The notes under the pieces are model-generated. The model ran no database searches. It saw only the letters and a list, made by a program, of their open reading frames with translations, and was not told where the DNA came from. Position numbers and translations under genes: made by a program. Below are positions 24,565 to 38,480 of a DNA stretch of 64,000 nt, piece after piece. Origin of the DNA: Citrus sinensis (taxonomy: Eukaryota; Streptophyta; Magnoliopsida; Sapindales; Rutaceae); assembly GCF_022201045.2 (NCBI RefSeq), contig NC_068563.1:868001-932000 (forward strand). Reading direction: 5' to 3'. Every line of letters starts with the position of its first letter. The first letter of the stretch is position 1.

Positions 24565-26453
24565 TTAACCAGCTGAACTCAACCCAAATGACTTGACTAT
24601 GGTGCTTACTCTCTCTGCAAATGTTCTGGATGTTATCTTTTTTCCAGGCACGTGAAATGGGTTTGAAACGGCATCTATATATGCAGCATGGAACCTCCTG
24701 AAGAACTAGACAATTGTTGGGAATAAAATGAGCAAGAATAAGTCAGACCCCATACACTGGTCCCCAACAATTGGAAATATAGACTAATAAGTAAATCAAA
24801 ACAAGACAATCCAATCAGGGGCAAGCTCATACACTGAAAACTCTTCTTTTTCATTTTTCAAGGTCTCATTTCATTATATTTCTTATTATTACTCACAAGG
24901 AAACTAGTTAATCTCATTTGCTAGAAACTTAAAGGGAAGTTGTGACTGCCTAACTTTTCAAAAAGGTAGGGCACTTAAATCTGTAGTTGAAGAGACAAAA
25001 GTTTAAAGCAAGTTATATCATGATTTGATAGTACACATAATATCATCAGTGTGTGATTCATAACTGTGTAGAAGGAACAAGCCCCCAGCATGTTGATATA
25101 ATAATCTGAAGGAAAATCCACAATGATATGAAACTCAAGCTAATAAGAATATTTCACATCAAGGAGAAAATAACATCTCAAGACAGATCAGCAAATCAGA
25201 TAGCAGGTAACATCTCCTGGCAGTCGATGCACCTAATGCGTTGAATTGATAAAACCCCATTGCTTTTAAGAAAATTGTTACCAAGCATCATATGAATGCT
25301 TCAGACAGCTATTCCTTTAAGAATTTGGATCTTAGTTGATGTTTATTAATAAAACCAATCCCACAAAACTCAAACGACATATAACTTTAAGTATCTATGT
25401 ATTGAATCAAACTTGTCAAACAAATCTAGAAATGAATCAAAATCCACAGTTGGTAGACATGATGCACCATTCCCCTTAGCAGTAATACCTATACATCCCA
25501 ACAAGTATTTGGCCTAACATTTGAATGAGATAGTAACACTCACATTTCTCACGTCAGCATCTCTGACATCTAAATCTGTAGTCACTAAGATAAACTTCAC
25601 CTTTGTATTAGTCAAATAGCCGTACCTGAAGAACAAATTGCGTAAGAAAAATAGTATACACGTAAGCATAACTGAACATACCACAATATATTTGCAAAGC
25701 AGCCAAAACAACTCCTTACACTTTATAGTTTTCAGTTGGATAGAGTAAACCCAAAAACGTCTCGTTCAGAGTCGGCCCAGATTTCTTGGGATTGTTAACT
25801 GTGCATGGTTATAACCACAATCACGCATCAAAACTTGAAATTCCAACATTAAATAATCCATTGCAAAACTCCTGCATCTACTCTAGAACAACAGTTACAA
25901 CGATAACACACAGAAACAACAAAACAAAGACAAAAGCCCATAAAACTAACCCATTTCTCACCATCTTGCAAAATTCCTAGAGTCGGGCCATAAATTGTAA
26001 AAACTTGAACAAAACGACTACGATCCGTACGATCAAGACTAAAAACACCCCCCAAAAAAAAAAAAAAACCTTCATATTGCCTCAGAAAGAATCCAAAAAT
26101 AAACATTTACATAGAATTCTAGCAAGATCACATTGAAAAATGGAAACTTTTGAACCAAAAACAGAGCCACACATCAGATCATCCAAAATCAAGCGTTTAT
26201 AGACAAATTACTCAAACAGATATAAATTATTTATATACCACGTTCGTCGACGACATCGAGAGAGCAGTGAACGATGTGATGGAGCTTGAGGGCGTCATCT
26301 GCTTCAGTGAAGCTCTGTATGTAGAGCGGATTGTTCTAAAAAAAATAAAAAAGCAAAATCAGATTTTTATCATCTCTTTACGAATAAAAGAGTAAGGAAA
26401 TTGTTGAAACGAGGGAGTACCTGATGCCCAACGACAGCGACGCACGCGATCAT
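24565..26453 (-). CDS. TRAPP complex subunit TRAPPC2L
   Basis: Five exons on the minus strand (26421-26453, 26239-26335, 25720-25798, 25544-25625, 24565-24705) join in frame to give 143 residues. The chain starts MIACVAVVGHQ, then NNPLYIQSFTEADDALKLHH and DVVDERVNNPKKSG, then YGYLTNTKVKFILVTTD, and ends FFRRFHAAYIDAVSNPFHVP with KKITSRTFAERVSTIVKSFG. This is the longin-like sedlin fold of TRAPPC2L, a small core subunit of the TRAPP tethering complex, which activates Rab GTPases at the Golgi and trans-Golgi network. All borders are GT-AG and the length is typical. The intron before the last exon is long (838 bp). Confidence 0.93.
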
Positions 26454-28621
26454 CTTCTTGATTTCTCAGGTGGGAGAAGAAGGTGATTCGCTATCGCTTC
26501 TCTGCTCAATTGAATTGACAAATTTTCCAGCGTCACCCTCTAGACTGAGATTTTGAGTGTAATGCCACGTAATTTCCACTATTTAGTAAATCGCCCCCAT
26601 CTTGTATCTAAAAATCTCATTCTACATTTGAATATTAGTTATACCTCAAGACGATATAAGACCTTTTTCTTTTTCTTTTTTTTTTCTGATACTTATCGAA
26701 TTTTTACCTCGTGCCCATTTACATTTCATCCATTCATATTTCAAAAAAAAAAAAATTATTTCCACACAATTATACAATATATCAATTATATAATATAATT
26801 GAGTAATGAACTAACTACTACAATGTTTTAATAACGGTTTGGATTGCTGCCCTCAGAATGATATAAAATCTTAATCTTTAAAAATCCTAATCTAATGAAA
26901 AAGGGTAAAATATAAAATGACATTTTAATCAAACTAAAGATTTTAATGAAAGCCAACTTTTTTGTTTGTTTTTTTTTTTTTTACCTCTCAAATACCCACT
27001 TTTGTTGCAACATACAATACACTAGTGATATTGTTTTATTTCTATATTTTATCTACTATAAATAAAAATTGTTATGTTATTAGAAGAATTAGGTATGAAA
27101 AGATTAAAAAAAAAACAAATGTAATTACAGAGAAATTTTTATTGTTCCTCACAAAAATGAGAGGTTTAAACATTTTATCTCTCTTATTTTTAACAAGTGC
27201 TCGAAAAGTATTTTCACATGTTTAAATTTATGCTTTATAAATTTCTCCTACATAAAATAAGAAACAATTAATATCCTTGCCAATTAAGAGATAATCTTTA
27301 TATGATTGGTTAACTTTTTAAAGTAATATAATATAAACACTTAATAGTAAAAAAGAAATACAAGAATTGTGATATTAATTTCAAAAGCTTAACAATATCA
27401 CTAAAAAATGATCACAAAAAAAAAAATTATTACTTGTAACAAAAGGCTACCTTTCCTTTATTTACTTTCCCAAGAAAGCTACTATTCCTTTGCTTCAACT
27501 CTTTTCCTGTTATAGGCGTCACAATTTTCAATCTCAGGAATTCCCATACGGGTCAATTCTACGTTTCGTCATTAGATCCAACGGCTCATATCAAACACTA
27601 TATTCTCAGACACATGACACGTCATTACCCACACAACTTAAAGGTTAAAAAGCCATTATCAAAAACATAAACTCCAACAGATCAAAATTACAAAATAGCC
27701 CGACACCGCCTCCAGAATTTCATCTCTCTCATTCTGTTTTCATTATATTCTCCTCTAACGAGCATCAACAGAACACACCCATTCAGCCAGCCCCCTCCAT
27801 TAGAAATAACGAAAGGAAAAAAAAAAATCCTAAAAAAAATTACACAGCTGTGTTAATTTTTTTAATTTTTTAGGTAAATCTCGTTTATTTAGCTGAAAAT
27901 AATTCGCCTTCATTGTTGTTTTTCTGAAACTCAACGTTGTTTTGAAGATTTGAGCTGGGTTTTTATTTGCGATTAATTCAATGTCTTTTAAAATGCGTTT
28001 TTGTGCAAAAGGGAATGATTCTATTGAGTGGGGTTGTTTTATTTTTCAAATTTTTATTGGTCTTGGCTTCATTGATTTGAAATAATAGAAGGATTGTAAT
28101 GAGCTGGAAGATCAGCTAGAATAATCAATGCAAATTAATGTTTATGGGAATTTAACTTTTGTAATTGTAATTGTTTAATTTGATATACTGGGTAATGTGG
28201 ATTTTATTTCCCTATTGAGTAATCCTTAATGTGTAAGTGTAAATATAAGTTGCTCTTTTTCAATTTTTGGATTTTGGGTTTGATTGGCCTAGACTAAGAT
28301 GTGTATAAATGGTTTACGTGATTCAGAGGCCATTGTCTGGTATAAGTGCAGCTGCAGGTGCTAGGATTCAAGTCTGGAGAGCTGCCACTCCTTGCAAAAA
28401 TGTGCAAAGGGTAGCACCTGGTTAAGATGGGTGTTCATAGGTTTTTCCCTTGTAATGATGTTAGCTAAACAAAAGGAAACACTATATAAGTGTAGTTGAG
28501 AAAATGATAGGAAGATGAATAGTAGTTGAGACATGGCTATACCTTTTCATACATGTTAATTTATGCTGAATGATAAGATCGGGAATAATAGTCTTAACAA
28601 TATTTCAATATTTGTATTTAG
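26454..28621. other. Intergenic, plus leader and probable 5' UTR intron of the UBC23-like gene
   Basis: The left part is the promoter side of TRAPPC2L and AT-rich spacer. From about 27700 a pyrimidine-rich leader appears, and a GT at about 27875 (TTAGGTAAATC) could start a leader intron. It would end at the TATTTAG just before the ATG at 28622, an acceptor directly abutting the start codon. I looked for the miR399 target word that marks PHO2/UBC24 leaders (CTCCTTTGG) and did not find it. Confidence 0.5.
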
Positions 28622-31600
28622 ATGGAGAATGAGCTATGTGCTGCTGCTTCCAATGTTAATGAGCCTGCAACAAGTGTGCATGATGATAATTTCACTGCTC
28701 GTGATGATTCTAAGATGAATGGGTTTGTTGGTGAGCCAAATGTAAATAGTAAAGACAATGAAGTTAAGAAACTAGATGAGGCTGTCAAGAACTTGTATAG
28801 TGTTCCGCATATATATAGACAAGATGTTGTGAGAAGCAACAAGAGTGGTGTGATCGGGATTGTGAGTGAAGTTGCTGGTGACTCAGATTCAGATGATAGC
28901 TTAACTGATGACGAAGACGATGATGAGGATGAGGATGATGATGGGGAAGAGGGGGATGAAGATGGGGAAGAGGATGAAGGAAATGGTGAAGTCAATAACA
29001 ATGCTGTTGAGAATGGGGATGGAAACAGAGATTCCGATAGTTATAAGTGTGATTCTCTTCAAGCTGAACAGGTACGAGTGCTTTGGATGGATGACACTGA
29101 CCCGGTCCAAAATATTAGTGATGTCACAGTTGTCGATCGGGGATTCTTACATGGGGATTATGTTGCTGCTGCTTCAGACCCAACTGGGCAAGTGGGTGTT
29201 GTGGTAGATGTTAATTTGTCTGTTGATTTGCTAGCTACTGACGGATCACTAATAAAAGATGTGTCATCTAAACAGTTGCAACGTGTGAGGGAGTTCACTG
29301 TAGGTGATTATGTTGTTCTTGGTCCTTGGTTGGGTAGAATTAATGATGTCTTTGATAATGTAACTGTATTATTTGATGATGGTTCTTTATGTAAAGTAAT
29401 GAGAGCTGAGCCACTGCGTCTAAAACCAACCCCAAAAACAACCCTGGAAGATGATGGACATTTTCCTTACTACCCTGGACAGCGCGTAAGGGCAAGCTCT
29501 TCATCAGTTTTCAAAAATTCTAGGTGGCTATCTGGCTTATGGAAGGCGAACCGTCTGGAAGGTACTGTTACTAAAGTTGCTGCTGGCTCTGTGTTTATTT
29601 ATTGGATTGCATCTACTGGCCATGGGGCAGATTCTTCTACTCCCCCAGCTGAGGAACAGAGCCCTAAGAACTTAAAATTGTTATCTTGTTTTGCACATGC
29701 AAATTGGCAAGTAGGTGACTGGTGTCTTCTTCCATCCTTGGAAAAATCATCCTCCATTCAGATAGACAGGGGTTTGTCAAAGTTGCAACTTCATGATTCC
29801 AGCAAAACTGAATTAGATCATGATCAAATGGGAAGTGGGTGTGATTCTGAAGAGGTAGCAGAGGATACAAATGAGAATAGTGAATTAATGGACCTTGATC
29901 CTGAGACTTCATATGGCAGAAACAATGGAACTGTTCTCAGTAAAGCCTGTTCTGAACCTGGTTCTTGTAATCGTTCATCATCGGCTTCAAAGGAGCCAGG
30001 CCATGAACCGTGGCCTGTTCATCGGAAAAGGATGCGTAAGGTCGTAATTAAAAGAGACAAGAAGTCTCGAAAGAAGGAGGAAAATTTTGAAAAAGCTCTG
30101 TTAATTGTCAATACAAGGACCAGGGTTGATGTGGCATGGCAGGATGGAACTGTAGATCGCAGACTAAATGCAACAACTTTAATTCCAATTGATAGCCCTG
30201 GTGATCATGAATTTGTTCCGGAACAGTATGTAGTTGAGAAGGTGGCTGATGATGGGGATGATACTTCTGAAGCCAGGCGTGTTGGGGTTGTTAAAACTGT
30301 AAATGCAAAGGAGCGGACAGCTTGTGTAAGGTGGTTAAAGCCAGTTGCTAGAGCGGAAGATCCTCGGGAGTTTGACAAGGAGGAAATGGTAAGTGTGTAT
30401 GAGCTGGAGGGACATCCAGATTATGATTATTGTTATGGTGATGTAGTTGTTCGACTGTCCCCAGTTTCACCTGCACAAACAGACCATGCTGCGGGTTCTG
30501 TTGAGGAATTAAAGCAGCAAACTGGATTAAATGAGGTTAAAGTAAAAAAGAACTTGGGGGATAAAAAAGTTGAGGATCCGTTAGGTGATGAGGCTTCCAT
30601 GGATTTCACCGATCTGTCTTGGGTTGGGAATATAACTGGCCTCAAGGATGGTGATATTGAAGTTGCATGGGCTGATGGAATGGTTTCAATGGTATATTCT
30701 CTCTGATTCCTTTTTTCTTCATGGAATGTACGTTTTCTACCAATAATTAAATCTTCAACTTTCATGACTGGTGACTTCTGTATGTTAATTTTAACCCCAC
30801 GCCAAACCAGCACCCCGCAACACCCCCCAACTCCCCAACCAAGGAAAAAAAAAAGGACAGAGAGAGAGAGATAAGAAAAAAGAAACATTGCATGTCATTA
30901 GATTTAACAAAGCTGTCAGCTGTTTTTGGTAATTAAATTTTTGTGAATAGCATATACGATATGAAGTAAATCTTGGGGTAAGGAGATAGACACATGGAAA
31001 CCTTATAGGAGATTTCTGCTTCTGCATAATTAAATGGTTTTTTGTGCTGTCCTGCTATTATCTTTAGTCATATGGTGGTTACTATTTATTTTTTCCTCAG
31101 TTTGAGAGATTCAGAACTGTTATTGTCTTAATGAATTGATTTTTTGGCTTCTCTTTAGGTTGGACCTCAAGCAATTTATGTTGTTGGTCGAGATGATGAT
31201 GATGAGTCTGTCGCTGCTGGGAGCGATGTAAGTGATGCTGCTAGTTGGGAAACGGTTAATGATGATGAGATGGATGCTCTTGAGAATACTCAAGAGGTTC
31301 GTTTGAAACAGTCATACGGATGTCCTTAATTAAAACGTATTGCATGTCTATTAGGGGAAGGTCTTAATGTGTTTTCTTATGCTGGGATGGGTTTGAAATG
31401 TGTACATCTAGATCAGGTTTGACGAGAGAGAGATGTGGAAAATTACTAATATCTCTCCCATGAATCACAATATGCTTTTGGATGATCTTAATGACGATCG
31501 CCATGCTGAGTAACAATTTTCCTTGCAATATATTGGAGGCGTAAGCATTAAATAGTTGATTTCTCTGCTAGATGATTGCAGCAAGTGCTGAATTGATAAT

Positions 31601-32245
31601 TCATTGACAACAGAGCTTGTTGAATTTAATTCCTGTCTTATTTGATCTGTTTTGTTGGTTAAGTAATTGATGTCAATCTGGTGTTCAGGAACTTGTATCC
31701 CAGCATGCAACTGGAATGAGCTCTGAGGCTGAGGACAGTGTAGAAAATAATTCTGGACGAAATGCTGCTTTGTCTCTCCCTTTAGCTGCTCTTGGATTTG
31801 TTACCAGACTTGCATCCGGAATATTCTCAAGGGGCCGGAAAAATGTAGATCCAGTTTGTTTTGATTCCAAACTTGAGGACGAACTTCCATCTCAGAGAAT
31901 AAAAACAAGTTCTGGGGAAACTGATTCTGGCATTGAGTCCAGCACTCAAAAATCTGATGTCGTAGATAATTGTGGTGTGGAAAGCAGTCATGAAGAACAA
32001 GAAGAGCACGTCAATGCTGAGGCCCCAGAATTTTCAGATGGACCACAATCTTCTTTAACCTTGAGCACTGAAGAATCGGAGAAGCCAACATGTAACAGGG
32101 GTGACACTTTCAGTTTCAAGCGCTTTGATATCACTAAAGATCCTCTGGATCATCATTTTCTTGGTGCAAGCGAACAGGTACATTTTACTCAAACTCAACT
32201 TTACTATAAGAAGCTTTTTCTCATGTTCCCCCCCCCCCCCAACCC

Positions 32246-32277
<32 letters not shown>

Positions 32278-33922
32278 CCCCCCCGCGCTAGTGTTTCGGC
32301 AGAGTTTTTGACATCATCGCAGAATGATGTATGATACCTAACCTGCAAACTTCAATTACATTATGGGGAGTAACGAAAGAGGCATGTCACGGGTAGTAAG
32401 ATATCTTGTAAATGATAATTTTAAGGAATATTAAAACCATGTATGCTCATTTTTATTGTATAATATTATACTTGTCAATAGGTCATTTTCCAGGATATCA
32501 TTTTCCTCGATGTTTCCTATATCTAGAAACAAATGAGTTCTTAGGTTGTTAGCTCAAGTGGGTCATCATCTTCTGCATATTTTTCTTGTTGGCATGGATA
32601 TTCTCAATTCTTGGCAGCTGCAGCTGCACCTTTGCCCATATAGCTTCAGCCTACTTATTTCTTTATCATTAATATGATGCAGAATAACAATGGAAGGAAG
32701 TGGTTGAAGAAGGTCCAGCAAGATTGGAGCATCCTTCAGAACAATTTGCCTGGTAAGTTATGCTGGTATATTTTATAGAACTTGTGCTAATAGCCTGACA
32801 ACACAATCAAATTCATCAGCCTTTGGTCTAAGCAGTTGAAAAATTTAACAAAATTTAACAGATGGGATCTATGTACGGGTTTATGAAGATCGTATGGATC
32901 TTTTAAGGGCAGTAATAGTTGGGGCATATGGAACACCTTATCAAGATGGTCTCTTTTTCTTTGATTTTCATCTACCTCCTGCATATCCTGATGTTCCACT
33001 GGTAAGAGTTGCTTATTTGAATGTTTTCGAATTGTCTTTGGTTCACAAGCTATACTTCTGATCTTGTTTATTCAAATTTACAGTTCTTTCATTCTTTTTA
33101 AGTTGATGATGTCCAAAAATGTACTCTTTTTCCTGACCAAGTCTGCAATCCTGCAGTCAGCATACTATCATTCTGGTGGTTGGAAGATAAATCCTAATTT
33201 ATATGAGGAAGGGAATGTATGCCTTAGCCTTCTGAATACATGGACTGGCAGAGGAAATGAAGTCTGGGATCCAACTTCATCTAGCATTCTTCAAGTCCTG
33301 GTCTCACTCCAGGGGTTGGTGCTAAATTCTAGGCCATATTTTAATGAAGCAGGGTATGATAAGCAGGTTGGGACAGCGGAAGGAGAGAAAAACTCATTGG
33401 CTTACAATGAGAATACTTTCTTGCTTAACTGCAAGACAATGATTTATCTCATGCGCAGGCCTCCAAAGGTGATTATTTCATTCCATTGTTCTGACCAGTT
33501 TTTCTATTTATTTTTTAAATATAGTTTTACCACTTCAGATTTTCTTCCTTTTTTTCCCTTTTCTGGATGCAGCATCTTCATCTCTTTTACTTTATCTTGG
33601 AATTGTTTAATAATGGCAACGTGTATAACTAATTATTGTAAAATTGTCACCATGTGAATGATAAATGCAGGACTTTGAAGAGTTTATCAAAGACCATTTC
33701 AGGAAGCGTGGTTACTACATTCTTAAGGCCTGTGATGCATATATGAAGGGCTACTTAATTGGTTCTCTCACCAAAGATGCGTCCGTAGGTGATGAAGTTA
33801 CTGCAAATTCAAACTCAAAAGGCTTTAAGCTGATGTTAGAGAAAATTGTGCCAAAGCTTTTGTCTGCACTTAATGAATTAGGAGCTGATTGCGGTGAATT
33901 CAAGCATTTGCAAGAGTCATAG
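28622..33922 (+). CDS. Large ubiquitin-conjugating enzyme E2, UBC23/UBE2O-like
   Basis: Seven exons (28622-30691, 31159-31296, 31689-32177, 32683-32752, 32862-33001, 33157-33468, 33671-33922) join in frame and give 1156 residues. The N-terminal half carries an extreme acidic tract (about residues 88-125) and several repeated small beta domains that read like UBE2O conserved regions (VVDVNLSVDLLATDGS, GDYVVLGPWLGRINDV, VDVAWQDGTVDRRLN, IEVAWADGMVSMVG). The UBC domain starts near residue 906 (WLKKVQQDW). The catalytic cysteine is C991 in NVCLSLLNTW, with NPNLY upstream in place of HPN. The closest Arabidopsis relatives are UBC23 (PFU2) and PHO2/UBC24, so a role in regulated ubiquitination is likely. 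The length and acidic tract favour UBC23 over PHO2 (about 907 residues). Confidence 0.9.
32228..32284. repeat. Poly-C tract in the fourth-exon-side intron
   Basis: Almost uninterrupted C over about 57 bases (broken by AA, A and G). It lies inside an intron of the UBC23-like gene. Long pure C tracts are rare in plants and unstable; the exact length here may reflect sequencing. Confidence 0.9.
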
Positions 33923-35921
33923 TCATAGGCTTTGAAGGCCAACTGCCCAGCATTGCCTTGGAGCTGGTGAGGTCATTTTAGTTGCTGCCAGTAATTCCAA
34001 ATTTCACTAACTATTTAATGTAAAGGTTTTTCATGCCATATTGATGTGTTCATATGAATTGTGATTAGAAATATTTTTGGGTTTTTTTTTCCCTTTTTGA
34101 AAGGGGAATATTCTTTGGTCTTATTTGAAAGCTTTATAAATTTTAGTGGCTGATTTTTGTTGGGGCAAATTGCTAGGTCTCATCTTGGTTTTCAAATATG
34201 GAAGTTTGTCAGCCAAACAGCTAGATTTTTTATTTTTACTCTTTCATTACACCCTTAGGATCAAGCATCTGTCAAAAGTTTTTGATCGTTCACTTTGTTG
34301 CTGATTATAAATCAATTACAATTTGGAGGAAAGATTATCCTCCAAGTCCTTTGACATTTCATTATTAATTGTGTAATATCTTCTTGGTTGCGCTGGGTTG
34401 GTTTTGCTTGTATCTCTATTCCTGTTCATGCATTCGGTTAAGTCTGGACCCTTCCCCTTGTTGAACCCGAAATAACGGCAAGTATGATTTCTTGATTCTG
34501 AGTAATTGGTCGTGAAGTGATAATTATTGAGCGATTTGATATGTCAAAGTTACTCTGCTATCCCCCAATCGATCTCTCCATCTACAGAGAAGCTTGTGGA
34601 TAGTTCTTCTATTTCTTTATACCAGTATTATAAAAATACAAATGAACGACTTTATGGAATGCTTTAAAATACAAGCATCACTTAAAATTGGCAGTTGCTT
34701 AACTTAAAACAATTAGCATCTTGAAAGTATCTTTAAAGCACACAAGCGTGAAACCAGAAGTCTAGTGGAGCCCCGAGAACAAGATTCTTTCTCTATCTAA
34801 ACAAAGTGAACCGGGAGCCCCATAATTGGCTGAGACTTCGCACGGTGAAGATGTGAGCTTTATTTTTCTCATTTAACCAGTGAATAAGTTGGACAGGAAT
34901 ACAGGAACCACATTAGTCTTATGAGCACCCAAAAAGCACACATTATGAATGAATCTACTTTTCATGATCACCATCCTCATGGCTTGCCGGCTGGCGGCTA
35001 CTCTTCCTTTGCTATTGAAGGATGCAACACAGGGTGTCAAGGTCTGCTCTTCCAGGATAAGACCAATCTAAAATTTAACATTCTGTGACTCATAAAAGCT
35101 TAAACATCGCAGGCAAATCTTAGGTGAAAATACTCGTGAATGGTGATCTCACTCTCCGACCAGGTAGTTATCTTTAAAATGTTTTTTAACTGTTCATTAG
35201 CTGGTTCGTGGGGGGTTGGATTTAATAAGCTCTTTCTTCTGTTTAAATAAAATCTCTAAAAAGACAATTAGCATTGAGATTTAGGGTATCTCTCATGCGG
35301 GAATATTTGTTATCCATTATTGATAAATGTAATTTTTTTCTTCTGTCACCATACAAATGTTCCAACAGAAACTAGATTATATCGCCTGCTTTTCCCTAAA
35401 GTTACACAAACAGCAATCACTGTATTTTTCCAAATCTTCCACTGCAATAAATTCAAATATTTCATTTCATTCAACTCCAGGAAGAACAAATTCACATCTT
35501 TATATGAATGCAAGCATCATCTACCACCAAAACTCAGACCAATTAGCATAACACAAACTACAGCTAACCGCATTCAATATTGCCTGAATCATATTTAAGT
35601 AACCAACCGCTTGTGAATGAGGCAACCGCGAATGGCAAAACTATAAAACCAAACCATAGCTACGAACAATTACTCTCTAGAACTTAGCTTATTTCATACA
35701 CCAAAAACATTTTCAATTTGTCACATAATACTTCCATTCAACATACTCAAACAAGATATCAAACATAAAATTACTGCAAAGTTGCTATGCAAAATTATCA
35801 AATTTATTTTCCAAAATTCCCTTTCTAAGGTTCTTAAATTTTTAAGACAAAATCATACACAACAAATTGCCCACATCATAAAGGGCAAAAGGGAACCAAA
35901 CAAAAATCAAAATCAAAATTT
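33923..35921. other. Convergent spacer, no gene seen
   Basis: 3' flanks of the UBC23-like gene and of the FAM210-like gene. AT-rich, with small meaningless open frames. Nothing else recognised. Confidence 0.55.
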
Positions 35922-36404
35922 TCATACATTGGTCTTGAAAATCCTCCTCCTAGCCAAGAATCTCGCCACTGGAGGCGTAAGCGCGATGGTTATCGGTACC
36001 CTTATCGGAAAAAGGGCCTTGTTACACAGCACGGCCAAAGCCAAGGCCCCACCAGATGATGCAGCAAGCTCAGCCGTACGATTCCTCTCCTTCTTCCCCT
36101 CCTCTCGAATCACCACCGTTGATTCACCACCATTACTAATGCTGCCAATGCCACCTTCGTGGTGTACCTCTCGGCCTTCTAGAGGGATCTTACCAGTGGA
36201 TTGGGATGACGAACTCGAAACCTCTTCTGGGTTTTTGGAAGAGAGGCCTGGGAGGTGCCACGCGTCGAGTAGCGATTCGACGTCGACGTTGTTCTTGATG
36301 GCGATGTAAAGGCCGGAGACGGAGGCTGCGGAGACGGAGAAGTGGACCCCAAGTGCTACCTTTCCGTACTTCTTTAGAAGCTCCCTGAATCGGCCTCCAG
36401 CCAT
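35922..36404 (-). CDS. DUF1279/FAM210-like membrane protein
   Basis: Single-exon frame of 160 residues, ATG at 36404. It begins MAGGRFRELLKKYGKVALGV, then HFSVSAASVSGLYIAIKNNV, which is the signature of the DUF1279 family: a basic amphipathic start followed by a transmembrane segment. A low-complexity serine and acidic linker (VSSSSSQS, EEGKKERNR) separates it from a second hydrophobic stretch, GGALALAVLCNKALFPIRVP, ending in RFLARRRIF. Animal FAM210 proteins are mitochondrial; plant members are thought to be in organelle membranes, but the exact role is unknown. The domain is usually continuous, so the linker is an unusual insertion, though common in plant copies as I recall. Confidence 0.82.
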   Translation of the reverse strand: MAGGRFRELLKKYGKVALGVHFSVSAASVSGLYIAIKNNVDVESLLDAWHLPGLSSKNPEEVSSSSSQSTGKIPLEGREVHHEGGIGSISNGGESTVVIREEGKKERNRTAELAASSGGALALAVLCNKALFPIRVPITIALTPPVARFLARRRIFKTNV

Positions 36405-38290
36405 TATTTTATTGAATTTAAGAGAGAAGGATGGGTTTTGCGACAGTTTGTTTTGTGCAGGGTTTTAGGGTTTTTGACAAGTTTCACAGATTTGATGACT
36501 TGCGGGTGCCGTCAAGTGGAAGAAAGGCCGCGGTTATTCTTGGAAACGGCGTCGTATCATTGGAATAATCGTTTAGACCAACTACTTAATTGTGTGGGCA
36601 ATTTTCGGTTTCTTCCTTGAGGTTTGGCCCGTTTGGGGTCCTTCCATTTTAATAGAACGCGCCAACGCACTCCACTTTCCTGCCCTGCCGTGCGTACGTC
36701 TCCACCTTTTGTTGATTGATGAAATGACCAAATTACCCTTAACTTATTAAAAACAACGTGGGACATCTGCTGCCCAGTGTACTGCTGGTTGATAGCTAAA
36801 GACTATAAACGTAATGAAATTACTATATCAACCCTATCAATTTGCAAAATGCCTTCGCTGAATTAGTATAAAGTAAAAATTAAAAAGAACTTGAAATTTT
36901 AACTGTTTTTCTGAAATTTTAACTTGTGCTGCCAATATTTCTGTGGCTGGTTAGTGGCTATGTAATTAGTCATTGTCAAGCTTAACAAAAAAATAAAGCT
37001 TTTGCTTCTCACAGTCAACCTACGAAATAAAGCTTTCATCTTCCTTTAGCAGTATCAAACCATTTACAACTTTTTCATCAATCATTCAATTCTCACCACT
37101 TCCTATTCATTATTTAAAGCTGGAACACCTTTGCATATCAATAGATTTCCAAGATTCAAACACATTTCATGAGCCTTATGTAATATGTCCTTAAATCTCT
37201 TACTTTATACATTAAATGTAATACTACTTTCTAAGTAATATGCATATGTGAGTTTATATAAAAAATTGTAGGCTATAATTTCTAATCTTATGGTCCAATA
37301 TAACTTGCCATCAAATACAAAGGCAATCAAAGAGCTAACCCAAACATTGATTTCCTTTAAAGTACCATATTCATAAAAAATATCACTTTGGGATTCATTA
37401 AGGCTCTGCTACTACTGCTCAATAAACATACTTGTTGCCAAAACTTCTACTAGATTCATTATCTACTATCCATCTAGGCTTGGATTAATTGTCTTTCATT
37501 AATAAAAGCATTGTATTAGTGTGTAACTTATAGTGAATAAATAAGTCATGAAGATAATGTAAACAAAAACATAAGTAGATTCAAATGACCATGTTTGTAG
37601 TTGTTAAATGTTTTCATGCTGTTCAAAATACACAAGATACAGTTGCTAAAAATCAGTATCAACAATAGTGGCAGCTCATATTTATAGGCTCAATGTAACA
37701 ACATTTTGTAGAAATTTGATGGAATAGAATTATGTCTAACAGAACTAAGATTCTATTTATAAAATATTCAAGAAGATTTTGGCAATCATAGTGTCATTGG
37801 AGTTGGATCTATCACAAAAATTCTATCTTTTCTTCAATTTTTTTTTTTTTCACGTTATGGAATAATTACTTCCTCATTTCACTATATGCAATGTCAAGCA
37901 TTATCATGTAGCAACCAAAAAAAGGCATTTATGTGAACCCTAAAGCCTAAACTCACTCACCCAACACAAAATAGCAAGCAAACCATTTTCATATTTTTCA
38001 ACCAAAGTATGTCAAATACCATAACATTATCCCCAAAAGGATTCAATAGCATTTTGATTTAATAGAATACTAACTATAAGCATCAATTTATTTTCAACAT
38101 GCATTTGGATTATTCTACTAATTGCCACTAACATTAATCGATGACAAAAATAAAGAGCGTCAGCCACATTTTCAATCAATTTTGAAGACCCATTTTCACA
38201 TTTTTCTCAACTCATCAACAAAGTAAACTAAAACTAGCATGCACCAAAAGCTGTTGATGCATCCCTCATTCACGGCTCGAAAACAGTGGG

Positions 38291-38480
38291 ATGATTGACC
38301 GATCACCGGAAAAACTCAGAGGTCAATGCTCTCTCACCTCGTGGTTGTGAATCGTTTGCCGCCCTTATAGGAGAACTTGTATCCCGGCTCACAATGGAAT
38401 GATTGGCCGGTCGCCGGTGAAACTCACTAGTTGATACTCTCTCACCTCGCAGTCGTGAATCGTTCACTGCCAGTATATGA
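38291..38480. repeat. Imperfect tandem repeat, period about 108 bp
   Basis: ATGATTGACCGATCACCGG at 38291 recurs as ATGATTGGCCGGTCGCCGG at 38399, and TCTCTCACCTCG followed by GTGAATCGTT occurs in both units. It is two diverged copies of one GC-rich unit in an AT-rich region. Confidence 0.8.

Noticed and set aside
27700-28621. Possible PHO2/UBC24 identity, with miR399 sites in the leader
   Set aside because: I searched for the core target word and found none. The protein length and acidic tract fit UBC23 better.
32055-32348. Poly-Gly and poly-Pro frames over the C tract
   Set aside because: They come from the homopolymer in an intron of the UBC23-like gene.
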